64,000 bases of DNA, taken from contig NW_025943907.1 in assembly GCF_000764305.2 (NCBI RefSeq), positions 310,001 to 374,000 of the forward strand, read 5' to 3'. The notes under the pieces were generated by a model. The model was not told the origin of the DNA. It saw only the letters and a list, made by a program, of their open reading frames with translations, and did not search any database. The first letter of the stretch is position 1. Every line of letters starts with the position of its first letter. Position numbers and translations under genes: made by a program. This document shows, in pieces, positions 1-10,775 of this stretch. The DNA is from Hyalella azteca (taxonomy: Eukaryota > Arthropoda > Malacostraca > Amphipoda > Hyalellidae).

Positions 1-1068
1 TCACTGATTCCATTGTAGAGTGAAGATATTGGTACTTGAATGGAACGTGCAGGGGAATAAGTAAGCTAACAGAGACCATTCACCTAGGAATGAGATAACA
101 TGATTGAATGATATAAATTTAAATTTTATTATTAAAAAATAAAGAGTAACTGGTCTGAACATATTTTCATACAAAAAGAGAAATAAGTATTCTATGAATA
201 CATTACACTAAATTTACCAATCTGGAATCAAAATTCCGTAGCGAAAGTTTAATTTCACTGATGTTTACCCTGGTTGTGATTTCACTGATGCGATCGTCCG
301 GCAATGGTTGCACCTCACCAAAGCATGCAGTTAACAGGATCGTCCTGAGATAGCAAGCATATGAGATTAGGAGGCTGGCCTTCAAGCCATTTGTATAATT
401 TTAATGATGCTCTCAGGAGTTTAGCGAGGTAATCTGGTGTGCGCTGAGCCAAGTCTCGGCAGGGCAGCAGCCAGAAACGCTTCTCTTCAATATGCAAAAG
501 TGGACTCAATCAAGCTCGAGGGAAGCACCGGCTTTTCCCATCTAAGTTCGCGTTGATCCAAATCTCTTGTAAGACAAACCTTGCGTAGCTCAAGTTTTGT
601 TCTTTGCAGACTGAATAATTTCGGAGCACTTCCCAAGAGCACGAGTTTCTTTTACTTTATAATTAAGCCGCGAGAGTGATTTGCAAGTCGTGGGGGGGGG
701 GCGATGAGGAAGACGGTCGTGGCCTGTGAGAGATGCATATATTTTGCGACGGTGGCAGCAAGAACCAGTAACAACAGCCTCTTACATGGTTGGTCACGGG
801 CGGTGATTATGCGAAGCTTTATGTTCGTCAACGAACATTTACAATACAAAAAATGAGTAAAATGAAAGTTTGTCTCGGTATAAATCTAAAACAAAAGGTC
901 AAAATCGAAATTAATTATCTGTAAAACTATGCTATTTTGAATGCCGCATGTAAGATGTACCAATATAAGTCGTGCAGCTGTAAACCGTGAAGTAAAATAT
1001 GCGACTTAATATGAGTGCGAGGAAAAAGATATGTGTCGACAAATTCTGAAATGCGAAGCAGTAAACAA
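1..1068. other. Intronic DNA 3' of the Musashi exon, no gene seen
   Basis: Mostly AT-rich single-copy-looking sequence. It includes a run of ten G at 692-701. The short open frames here have no recognisable domain, splice context or repeat character. Confidence 0.5.
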
Positions 1069-1608
1069 TCAAGTCCCAGCTATCAGCCACACTGAAGAGC
1101 GGTACAGTAGACTATCAAGTCCCAGCTATCAGCCACACTAAAGAGCGGTGCAGTAGACCGCAGCTATAAGAAGTCCCAGCTATCAGACGCACTGAAGGGC
1201 GGTGCAGTAGACTGTCAAGTCCCAACTATCAGACACACTGAAGAGCGGTGCAGTAGACTGTCAAGTCCCAACTATCAGCCACAATAAAGAGCGGTACAGT
1301 AGACTGTCAAGTCCCAGCTATCAGCCACAATGAAGAGCGGTGCAGTAGACTGTCAAGTCCCAGCTATCAGCCACAATGAAGAGCGGTGCAGTAGACTGTC
1401 AAGTCCCAGCTATCAGCCACAATGAAGAGCGGTGCAGTAGACTGTCAAGTCCCAGCTATCAGCCACACTGAAGAGCGGTACAGTAGACTATCAAGTCCCA
1501 GCTATCAGCCACACTGAAGTGCGGTGCAGTAGACCGCAGCTATAAGAAGTCCCAGCTATCAGACGCACTGAAGGGCGGTGCAGTAGACTGTCAAGTCTCA
1601 GCTATCAG
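1069..1608. repeat. 46-bp minisatellite with 376-bp higher-order period
   Basis: About 11.6 units sharing the core TCAAGTCCCAGCTATCAG followed by GAAGAGCGGTGCAGTAGACT. One unit type is 54 bp long, with an 8-bp expansion reading GACCGCAGCTATAAGAAG. It occurs at both ends of the array together with the same neighbouring variants (GGTACAGTAG at 1101 and again 376 bp later). 376 equals seven 46-bp units plus one 54-bp unit, so a block of eight was duplicated. Each unit holds GCGGT/ACCGC-type inverted bases in the expanded form. Confidence 0.93.
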
Positions 1609-2445
1609 ATATCAAAGTCAGAAAATATCTCGCGGCGACACGCTTGCGGACTGACATGGAGCGACGAGCCGTTAGATAAATAATGGCTAGAATGGCGAGA
1701 CAACAATAGCGTGGCGAGAAACGGTCTCGTGAGGCGAGGTTTTTCCGCTGGAAGCAACAGCGACGTGCAGAAAAGGAAGTCTAAGTCTTCAATTCATTTA
1801 TTAGGCCAAATAAAGGGCAACATCAACAGTGAGATCGTCTTCAAGAAAAGCAATGCAAAGTTCAGGTAACACGTAATATTTAGGGAATTTGGCTTAATTT
1901 GTCAGAATTGGGTCTTTACCAAATAATGAAATTAACAAAGAGACTGAAAGTGATTCTTATTGATAGTATTTTTGTGATATTAGATAGTGCAGAGAGAGTG
2001 AACGAAATGAGAACTAATTTAATTGGCCAGAGTCGAAGCGAGAGGACCAGGGCGAATAATTTTTGAATGAATTACATAATGACTCTGGAGTGGAGTTATT
2101 GCAGTTATGATAACGACATATGACGTTGATTTGAAGGCGACCAGGTTAGTTGTGCATGCAAGTAATGCATTTACAATATCAGTGTTGAATATTAATTAGA
2201 AATTTTGAAAAAAATCTGAAATCACCCAGTAGATTTTCAAATAGATAAATGAAAAGTTTATTCAAAAACAATCGAATCACACATGATTTGCTATTAGCTT
2301 GGTAACTGAAATATTACGACTTACATACAAATGCAAAACAAACAAAATTCATTAGAGACATTTAAAATATTTATGCATATTAAAATTATACTAGTTCTCT
2401 TAGCAAGTGGGTTATAAAAAATTCCAGCTTTGGAAGAAATGTTCA
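1609..2445. other. AT-rich intronic DNA, nothing recognised
   Basis: 1609-1770 has several GGCGAGA-like words (for example 1690-1740) that resemble a badly decayed array. From there to 2445 I see only AT-rich sequence. Confidence 0.4.
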
Positions 2446-2536
2446 CTCGTAATTCGGTCAGTTTGTCAGCCTACGCTCGTAATTCAAATGGTCGGTTTGT
2501 CAATATACGCTCGTAATTAGAATGGTTGATTAGTTA
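2446..2536. repeat. Short 30-34 bp tandem repeat, 3 copies
   Basis: Three copies begin CTCGTAATT at 2446, 2476 and 2510, with internal GGTCGGTTTGTCA-type sequence. The third copy is degenerate. Confidence 0.75.
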
Positions 2537-2633
2537 AACTATTGTTAAGATAATCGGGCGGAGCAGCTAGCAAAGCGCAGCCGCTTTATGCTCATGGATG
2601 AGGAAATTTCCGGCCTGTTTTTGTGTGCACTTC

Positions 2634-2790
2634 CTGCTTAGCTTTGCACCACACCTAAGCTGCAGCCCTGCTTAGCTTTGCACAACACCTAAGCTGCAGC
2701 CCTGCTTAGCTTTGCACCACACCTAAGCTGCAGCCCTGCTTAGCTTTGCACCACACCTAAGCTGCAGCCCTGCTTAGCTTTGCAGAACGC
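2634..2790. repeat. 34-bp minisatellite adjacent to the Musashi exon
   Basis: Units start CTGCTTAGCTTTGCACCACA at 2634, 2668, 2702, 2736 and 2770 (the last is partial), almost identical to one another. Each carries inverted words, CTGCTTAG at the start and CTAAGCTGCAG at the end, so every unit can fold into a stem-loop. The array lies 80 bp downstream of the Musashi exon's 5' splice donor in transcript orientation. Confidence 0.93.
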
Positions 2791-2870
2791 TTCTTAAAGT
2801 TTTTTATTTATGAGTTATAGTTGTGAAAACATATAAAATAATCTGTAGAAAATGCACAATAGTTACTCAC

Positions 2871-2963
2871 CCTGCCGAACTGCTCGAAGTAATTCTTGAC
2901 GTCTTCCAGGGTCGTGGGGGCCGACAGTCCCCCTACAAATATCTTCTTCGTGCGTGTCACCAT
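2871..2963 (-). CDS. Rbp6: Internal exon of a Musashi/Rbp6-type RNA-binding protein (start of RRM2)
   Basis: Read on the minus strand, this 93-bp block is 31 codons with no stop, beginning [18 protein letters not shown] and ending YFEQFGR. IFVGG is the RNP-2 strand of an RNA-recognition motif. The run [14 protein letters not shown] opens the second RRM of Musashi family proteins, which bind UAG-containing 3' UTRs and control translation in neural and stem cells. The exon is bordered by a pyrimidine-rich acceptor ending in CAG (2964-2966) and a strong donor GTGAGT (2865-2870). Both introns are phase 0, so the exon is a complete codon cassette. The methionine is internal, not the start codon. 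The remainder of RRM2 (RNP-1, RGFGFVTF type) should lie in the next exon at lower coordinates outside the window, and RRM1 at higher coordinates. [10 protein letters not shown] is closer, from memory, to arthropod Rbp6 than to Drosophila msi, so the symbol is tentative although the family is secure. Confidence 0.9.
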
Positions 2964-3439
2964 CTGCGGCAAAAGAAATGCACTGATGAAACAAGTATTT
3001 TGTAGTGGAATTGAAATTATAAAATTATATGACGTAAGTAAATTCAAATCTCACATCGCAATGTAAAGAAAAATGTTTAACGAGAAACAGAGCATTAAAT
3101 AAGAACATTTTAAAAAGAAGCGCAGTTCCATAATGAAAGCATTTTGAATAAAAAAAAACAATATTTTTGTTTAAAATAAAGGGAACAATGAATTAAGCTC
3201 TTAAGAAGTCAATTATTTGTACAAAATGTGTATAATTGTGTTCAATAATTTGAGTTACTCCAAGTTCGACAAGTTTCTTAGCAAACACATATATCAGCCG
3301 TTATCCTAATTCTCACTCCAAAATGACAAAAATCCGAGCAGAGTGAAAAGTTTCTGCTTGCATTCGCTATATAAGAAAAAAGCCTAAAAATGACTCGAAA
3401 ATGTCGACACGCGACAACGAAAATCGGGAGTACAAATCA

Positions 3440-3650
3440 GTTCCTAGATCAGGCGTGGTATTCTTCTCGAACACCAATTAAAATAAGCGCACAGATATTC
3501 CTTAAGATCGATCATTCGTTTGGATACTCCTCTCGAAAACCGATAAGCCTGTAGATATTCCTCTCGAAAACCAATCAGTCATGTGGATATGTACCTCGTG
3601 AATCCTTATCTGACACTAGGAAATTCCTCTCAATACCCCAAGGAATACCA
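3440..3650. repeat. Degenerate ~40-bp repeat, about 5 copies
   Basis: Repeated words GATATTCCTCTCGAAAACC and close variants recur at about 40-bp spacing between 3450 and 3640. The copies are strongly diverged. Confidence 0.55.
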
Positions 3651-3790
3651 ACGCATCCACTCAAGAAATCAAAAATATCGAGCGTAGAGCCAGCGGGGCC
3701 AAAAGCTGTGGCGCGATCTCGACCAAAGTATTATTTATTGAGAGTGCATATAAGAAACGGAGTCATTGGCGGCTAGAAGGATCAGTGTCG

Positions 3791-4284
3791 GCTCTGAGGT
3801 AAGACCTCTGCAATACCTCGGCGCAGAGCCTGCGAGTCTTTGCTCGATCTGAGGTAAGACCTCTGCAATACCTCGGCGCAGAGCCTGCGAGTCTTTGCTC
3901 GATCTGAGGTAAGACCTCAGCAATACCTCGGCGCCGAACCTGCGAGTCTTTGCTCGATTTAAGGTAAGACCTCAGCAATACCTCGGCGCAGAACCTGCGA
4001 GTCTTTGCTCGATTTAAGGTAAGACCTCAGCAATACCTCAGCGCCAAACCTGCGAGTCTCTGCTCGATCTGAGGTAAGACCTCAGCAATACCTCGGCGCA
4101 GAGCGAGCGAGTCTTTGCTCGACCTGAGGTAAGACCTCAGCAATACCTCGCCGCCGAGCCTGCGAGTCTTTGCTCGATCTGAAGTAAGACCTTAACAATA
4201 CCTCTGCGCCGAACCTGCGAGTCTTTGCTCGATCTGAGGTAAGACCTCAGCAATACCTCGGCGCCGAACCTGCGAATCTTTGCT
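3791..4284. repeat. 55-bp minisatellite with palindromic core, 9 copies
   Basis: Nine units of 55 bp carry TGAGGTAAGACCTCAGCAAT, then TACCTCGGCGC and TGCGAGTCTTTGCTCGA. The period is exact between 3795 and 3850. The core GAGGT-AAG-ACCTC is an inverted repeat, and GAGGTA pairs again with the following TACCTC, so each unit has two alternative hairpins. On the plus strand each unit also holds GAG/GTAAGA, a good 5' splice-site match, but the only gene seen is on the other strand. Confidence 0.95.
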
Positions 4285-5450
4285 GCGGTGATGGTGGTGG
4301 GAGGGATGATGGTGGGATGGAGGTAAAGTGAGAAATGGGATGGTTAGCATAAATGTGTGTGCGATGGCGGTGAAGTGTGCAGAAGGATGGTGGAGTGAGA
4401 GACGTGTGGAATATTTCTTGAGTGAGAGCTTCGTTATAAATTACGTAAATAAGTTATGAAATAAATAACAGAGAATATTGTACATACAAAATAACTTAGA
4501 AAATATTGCTCATAATGTGAAATGCGAACTGAAACGGCATCACAAGAATAATGTACCTAGGGCCGAAGCTCGCTGGTGAAATCACTGAGAGATCTAGAAA
4601 CTGCACCACTTATATAATTGCAGTCAACTACACTACTTATATACATAAATTATTAACTGAAATTTCCTCAAAACAAGTCGATATGCAGAGCGAAATTTTC
4701 TGTTAATAGGCCAACTGCACTTCTTCATCTCTACAATACGAACAAAGAAATCCAGTACAAATGTAACCTCGAGAGACTTGCAAGAAAATGCAGCATAGAT
4801 GCGGCACTTGAATTCTTGCTAAATCTATGCAAGGGAAGGTAGAATTTTGACTTCCTGTCTTTTCAAAGGACATGGTTTCAAAGGAAGCTCACAATATTTT
4901 TCTTGAACATGTACAACATTTTGCTGAAGTCATGGCTTTTATTTGCTCGACTATTTCTTTGAGATATCTCCCTCTTCTCCAAAATTGTTAAATATTGCAA
5001 TAAAATTTCCACGCGAATGAAAGCTATATTTTTGAATTAGATTTCGAAAATGAAGCGCAAGCTCAGTCCTAAGAATTTTTTAGCACATGTGATTCAATAT
5101 CTTCGAGCTAGGATGATCGAAAATATCTTACACAATAATAATTAATGGTTGAATAATTTCGTAATGGCACGTAAGTTGACATGCAATTTTCGATTTGTCA
5201 CTATAAATTAGATCGAATTTTTACTCATTGATTAGTATTTATGTGTCAACCAGCTTATATTAGTTGCATTTATTTATGCTAGATTAAAACATTTTCAGTT
5301 AACCATTCTAAATAAGGCCAATCTATTTATAACGGATAAAATTTTTTTCCGTACCCATTATAAATTGCCTCAAATATGATGTTGGTTTGAATTAAATTTG
5401 TATTGCAAAATGAATAACTCAAGTTATTTATGCTGAATAAATAATATTTA
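4285..5450. other. Non-coding stretch with a short GGTGATGG-rich segment
   Basis: 4286-4400 is rich in GGTGGGATGATGG-like words. The remainder is AT-rich with no gene, RNA gene or element recognised. Confidence 0.4.
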
Positions 5451-5610
5451 TGGTTATTCATCTTTAATTAGAAAAAATTATTCATAACAATGAATAATTT
5501 GTAATAATATAATAATATTATTAATAATAATAATCATAATATTAATAATGTAATATTATGAATAATAATTCATAACAATAATTAAGCATTATATTCATCA
5601 AAGACCCTCA
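5451..5610. repeat. AT-rich AAT/ATT microsatellite-like tract
   Basis: Imperfect AAT, ATT and TAATA repeats, densest at 5500-5580. Confidence 0.7.
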
Positions 5611-5617
5611 TGGCTCA

Positions 5618-5690
5618 AGATGCTGCTGCTGCTGCAACATGAGGCTTGTGGAGCAAAACTGCTGCTGCTGCAACATGAGAAGCAGCAAAA
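5618..5690. repeat. Two-copy CTG-rich repeat
   Basis: Two copies of CTGCTGCTGCTGCAACATGA are separated by about 36 bp (near 5620 and 5660), followed by AGAAGCAGC. The surrounding 63-residue open frame has no domain and is probably chance. Confidence 0.65.
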
Positions 5691-7440
5691 ACTAATGCTA
5701 TCTCTGTCTCGGGAATGTAAGATCTGTCTCTGCTGTGGAAATAAATTTATCTGTACAATTATTACTGAGGGTTGTGCTTTGTCAGGAAAAACTAAAGATG
5801 GATCATATTAATATAATTTCAGTAATGCAACGACATTTAATTATGCAATAAATATTAATGAGACTAACAGGCAGCTTAACTGCACTCTAGAACTACGAAG
5901 TAAACAAGAAAAATTTTCTACATTACATGGTAATAGTAGAATGATCAATGCATAATTCTCTTAAAATAACTAATCCCCCACAAGCTCTCCAATTCCCTAC
6001 AATTGATCCGTAATGCAGTACAGTTAAATAAGTAGCAGATGAGCAAATTAAGCATGCATTTTAGCCATTAATCAGTAAAAGAAGAGCACAAAGTCTATTA
6101 AACGATGTATTGGTCAACCATCGTCAAAGTAAATCAAATGCTGCGACCAATACCCGTGGACTTCATCACAATTTTATCCACACGAAAAAAAATCACGTCA
6201 TTTTTGCAGGCTCGTGACCTGGCGCTTACAAAAAATTTACGTTTTACATATATTTTTTTAAAGATTATTTAGATTATTGATATCAAATAGAATTAATACC
6301 TAAGATAGGAATGGGTATGAAATTGCTATTGTACACCGATTGCTGGACACAAATAAAAATCAGAAAATAAGTAGAATTTAATTTAGTACCATGAATGTTT
6401 GATAGTTTATAGATAGAATAGTAATCATTAAAAATTAAAATATGAGTAGTATCAATACTATTAATGTACTATTTAAATAAATATTCTATTTGAATTAATA
6501 TTGCGCAATCAAAATGATTTGGTTTTCAAGGAGAAATAATACATCTACAATAAGTTCAGGATGCAATACTCAACGGAGGGACTGAATTTTTTGTGACAAA
6601 TTTTATTTCAATCGTGATATATGTATTAGAATGAACTAATTTTTTCGGGACTCCCCTATAACCGCTGCCTATGGCGAACGTATAAATTTGAACATATTTT
6701 AATTGCCAAGTTTTTGCTTCTATTACTTCGCTTAAGTTTGACGAGAAAGCGTCTTGTAAACAGCGGCCTGACAGCGACAGCTGGCAGCACCTGTGGCACA
6801 GACACCAGCTGTGCACCTTACAAATGTAACTATTGTAAAACCGAAAACACTGAATACCCAAATGAATGGAATCTGGCAAAACGAATTGGTTTATCCCAAC
6901 TCTGGTTATCAAGTATTTAACATCAAAGAAAACCCCACGTAACAGCTCAGTCATCGATCCGAAAGTTTTAAAAATTTTGACATTCAAATTTTTTAATTGA
7001 CCGTGGAGCAGTTCTCGAGATGGCTGAAGTTTTCCCTACTTTCAAATACTTGATTGATTCGGGATTATTCAGCTTACGGCCGGTTAATATCGGCTTGCTG
7101 GTTATTCATCACAATCAAACCAGATTATACCCAAAAAGTTAATTATGTTATACGGAAAACAAGCGGCTACGTGAATTCCTCAGTCCTATAAACTACAGAC
7201 GTTGAGCAAATTTCGGAACACTCTGAGCTGCCAGCAAGAACATTGATCAGAGGAAAAGCCTGGAGCAAAGAGCACTCAATAAAGCGAAGCAATTCAAGGC
7301 TGATGGGTGATAGTTAAAAGCGCGTAAATGTGCCAGAGTGAGATCAATTGTGCGGTGCGAACGTAAACGACGCTCTTAAATGCGCCATCGATCGCCAGTT
7401 CGGTGCCATCACCGCATTCGCGTCGTGGAGCAGCGCAAGA
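5691..7440. other. No gene supported
   Basis: AT-rich sequence. A 143-codon minus-strand frame (6556-6987) is the longest non-repeat frame in the window. It has no recognisable motif, a Cys-scattered composition and no splice context, so I do not call it. Confidence 0.4.
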
Positions 7441-7454
7441 CTGCCATAAAAATG

Positions 7455-8215
7455 CGCGGAATGGTGACGCATTTAAATGATCGAAATTGTGCACTGTCCC
7501 GACACTTGAACGTGTCGAAATGGAGCAATATTCGCATGTTTTGAAATGGTGCAATGTGGAGAACAAGACATGGTTTAAAATAGTGCAATGTAGCAGCAAT
7601 CGCATGTTTTGAAATGGTGCAATGTAGCAACAATTACATGCTTTGAAATGGTTCAAAGCAGCTACAATCGAACATTCTGGAATGGTGCAATGTAGCTACA
7701 ATCGAACTTTTTGAAATGGAGCAATGTAGCAACAATATATAATGTGCAACAATTAAATGGTGCAATGCAGCGACAATCGAATATTCTGGAATGAGGCAAT
7801 GCAGCTACAATCGAACCTTCTAGAATGGTGAAATGTAGCTACAATCGAACGTTTTGGAATGGTGCGATATGTAGCTCCAAACGAACGTTTTGAATTTTAA
7901 GCTGTTGCAGCAATCGACCGCTTTAAAATGGTGAAATGTAGCAACAATAGTACGTATTGGAATGGTGCAATGCAGCTACAATCGAACACTTTGGAATATT
8001 TTGCAAATTCTAAAATAAAACATTTTGAAATTTGTAATGTAGCTCCAAACGAACGTTTTGAATTTTGAAATGTAGCAGCAATCGAAGGTTTCGAAATGGT
8101 GAAATGTAGCAACAATCTTCCGTTTTGAAATTGTACAATGATGCTACATTCGAACCAATGGAAATGGTATAGCGCAGTAAGATTTGAACTGCTCGAAGAA
8201 GTGCAATAAAGCAAT
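7455..8215. repeat. Degenerate ~34-36 bp minisatellite
   Basis: About 20 diverged units of the form GGAATGGTGCAATGTAGCTA followed by CAATCGAACGTTTT. Divergence is high and indels are frequent, indicating an old array. Open frames on the minus strand (for example 7897-8214) are translations of it. Confidence 0.88.
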
Positions 8216-8590
8216 TTCAGTTTTATTTGAATGTTTCACGGTATTACCCCGCATCTTAACATTTAAATTGTGTACAAATGCGCAATAGGTCAATACTTGA
8301 ACATGAAAGACTCAAGCGTGGTGTAGCGAATACTTCACAATGTGGCGATATTCAAATGCACATCAAAGGCTCGTGGCTCAATGTTTTATCACACATTCAT
8401 GATTCAATTCAGTAACATAAGAAATTATTAAAATTCCTCAATATCACAGCATGAAAGAGCGCACATTTCAAAAGCAGCGCTGTTATTCACTCTCACAATA
8501 CTGAATCTCAAAGACGTTGAATTTGAAAGGAGAGCTCGCTTCAGGCTTCAACTGAACTAAATTTAAATATTTGTTTAAAGATGAACAAAA

Positions 8591-9035
8591 TAGTGCCATA
8601 AACTGTTTAGCTAGTGCCATAAAGTGTTGTAACTGTTGCCATAAAGTGTAGCAACTGGTGGCCTAAAGTATAGTAACTATAGTGCCACGGAGAGTAGTAA
8701 CTAGTGCTTTTAAGTGCAGTGACAAGTGCCGTTAAGTACAATATTAATGGCTATTGCCGTAGGGTGTAGTATCTAGTGCCACAGAGCGTAATAACTTGCG
8801 CCATGAAGTGCAGCTACTAGTACCATAGAGCGCAGTAACTAGTGCCATAAAAAGTAGTAACTAGTGCAGTGAATTGCAGTGACTAGTGCCATATAGTGCG
8901 GTGAATAATATTTTAACGTGCATTGACCAGTGCCGTAGAACCTCTGACTCTGGCCATATAGTGTAGTAACTGAACTGAATGACTCTGGCCATATAGTGTA
9001 GTAACTAGCATCATAGAACATGATACTAGTGCCAC
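8591..9035. repeat. Degenerate 22-24 bp minisatellite
   Basis: About 20 units of the form GTAGTAACTAGTGCCATAAA, with AGTG spacers and many substitutions. Confidence 0.88.
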
Positions 9036-9179
9036 ATGAACAATAAAGAGTTCACTAAATAGCATTGCCTATCGTCAACGTGCAGTAACAAGTGCCGCAA
9101 GACTGCATTAAGTCTCATCTAAACAACACACATGGTCATTAGATGCCAGCGGGTGCTCACGGAGAAAACTTGAGCAGCT

Positions 9180-9280
9180 TTTCGTTTATAATAGCAAGGA
9201 ACAACTGTTCATTTATAATCGCCATTAACAGCTGTTCATTTATAATCGCCATGAACAGCTGTTCATTTATAGTCGCCATT
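9180..9280. repeat. 27-bp minisatellite, ~3.7 copies
   Basis: CTGTTCATTTATAATCGCCA recurs at 9205, 9232 and 9259, exactly 27 bp apart, preceded by AACAG. Since 27 is a multiple of three it creates repetitive open frames on both strands; I do not regard these as genes. Confidence 0.9.
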
Positions 9281-9361
9281 GTATGCCATGGCAGCAAATC
9301 TCTGCGAACACTAAATGAGATCTCCGTGATCTCGGCAAGCACATTTGAGGACTCAGAACTG

Positions 9362-9532
9362 CACTTGGTAAAATGAATGGGTCAAAGTGCCCAAATGGCA
9401 ACACACTATCCAACCCTCAGCACGAGCAGAGCAGACAAGCCCTCTTGCCAGGCCAAACTGGGCGAGGATGACCAGCACACGAGCGAAAAGTAGATCGATA
9501 TTTTTTAAAAGTCTCGCTTATATTTCTGAGTG
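9362..9532 (+). mobile_element. MITE copy 1 (GGGTCA-palindrome family)
   Basis: A 171-bp copy from CACTTGGTAAAATGAATGGG to TATTTCTGAGTG. The internal core GGCCAAACTGGGCGAGGATG is a mutated form of the family palindrome TGGGTCA-GGA-TGACCCA. Confidence 0.8.
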
Positions 9533-10004
9533 TGATGCCCATCAAGCGAAAACAACCTGCAATAACAAGTTCAATAATTGCAAATTATGAAACTGAGACT
9601 CCCAGTTGATTAATCACTAATTAAAGAATCGTGATAAATTATGAAATGATTGTTTATGCACTGATGTATAAAACGATAGTTAAAGAAAGTCGGCTAAGTT
9701 ACAGTTACCACCAACGCATATGGACTGATTTTTGATGCATTAAAATGTATCCTTTAATTTTAAATGATAGGTCTGCTGCCTCTATAAGTTTTGAAGGTTT
9801 TTTTTTTTTTGCTTAGGCCGCAATCCTAAAAAATTCAACCTTTTCACGCGTAAACGCTAACCTAATAAAATCTATAGCTTATTAGCTTTTTACCTAAAAA
9901 GCCATATAAATAAATTACATTATTTTATAAAAAACTATCTTAGGAAAGACGCCAGCTAACTTTATGCGACTCGCATACCTTCGAAAACCTAACCGGATTT
10001 TTTA
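9533..10004. other. AT-rich DNA, nothing recognised
   Basis: Contains a run of 12 T at 9799-9810. No gene or element seen. Confidence 0.4.
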
Positions 10005-10200
10005 TAGCCGTTCATGCAAAGCAAGGCAAGACAGCCCTCAAGAGAGCGAGGGTTGAGCCGGAAAGGCTTTACTCATCACAAGTCGTGTCCTCGGATCGTT
10101 AGAATAAGATCAGCGAGGGCAACCCTCGAGTTACAGGCGAGCTTCCCTACGAAGCTCGATTAGGTAGCTTGGGTCCACTTCCTGTGACGCGATAAAAATA
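10005..10200. other. GC-rich structured island
   Basis: A sharp GC-richer block inside AT-rich DNA with three close inverted repeats: CCCTC/GAGGG (10035-10052), CGAGGG-CAA-CCCTCG (10114-10128) and GAGCTTC-5 bp-GAAGCTC (10139-10157). It has no tandem structure, no coding signal and no match to a family I know. It could be an old structured RNA gene, a SINE fragment or a regulatory element. Confidence 0.4.
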
Positions 10201-10693
10201 CCGACCAGCGCAAAAATAAGGTAAAAAATAAAAAAAGGAAAGAAGGCAGCAAAGAAGTATACATAAAAAAGGAAAAAAAGTAGTAAAAAGTAAACGAGTT
10301 CCTAGCCCCGATGTCTCGTTCTATGACCAGCAAGACTGAACAAATAAGAGGTTAGACGAACTATGCCTGCATTTCGCTGAACTGAAAGAAGTGTGTGGAT
10401 GCATTATTTTTAAATAAATATAAATAAGTATAAATTATATTACATAATTATGAATATTAAATATTTGCTTCGATGGATTTGTTTGGGAGCTTGCTTCCCG
10501 CCGGGACTCAGTGAACACAGCTATAAAACGATTCTCGCATTGCCTATGCGAATGAATTCTTTAATCAATGGAAATATTCCTCGCTATAAAATTGAGATCA
10601 TGGAGCAGATAAAGATTAGCACACAAGCCTTACAGCCTTACTTGAGTAATCTTCCTATTCGGTCAATAGGGATGTAGAAGAAAAGCGAGCCAA
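10201..10693. other. No gene supported
   Basis: 10215-10290 is an A-rich tract with many AAAAA/GTA words. A 75-codon plus-strand frame at 10450 has no recognisable domain. Confidence 0.4.
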
Positions 10694-10775
10694 CACTCAT
10701 AGAAATTAGAAAGACTTTTTACAAATAGCAATGCACTTTTTGCGCTGTGTAGGCCATCCAGACCGACATTAGCTC
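10694..10775 (-). mobile_element. MITE fragment, copy 2
   Basis: Starts with the family end CACTCATAGAAAT and continues through the internal block ACAAATAGCAATGCACTTTT to GGCCATCCAGACC, then loses similarity. It is closest to the copy at 50865. Confidence 0.65.

Noticed and set aside
1069..1608. CRISPR-like array
   Set aside because: Repeats are contiguous with no unique spacers, there are no cas genes, and the context is eukaryotic (spliced exon).
6556..6987. 143-codon minus-strand open frame
   Set aside because: The longest frame outside the arrays, but it has no recognisable domain, no signal or membrane pattern and no supporting splice or promoter context. AT-rich intron-like flanks; probably chance.
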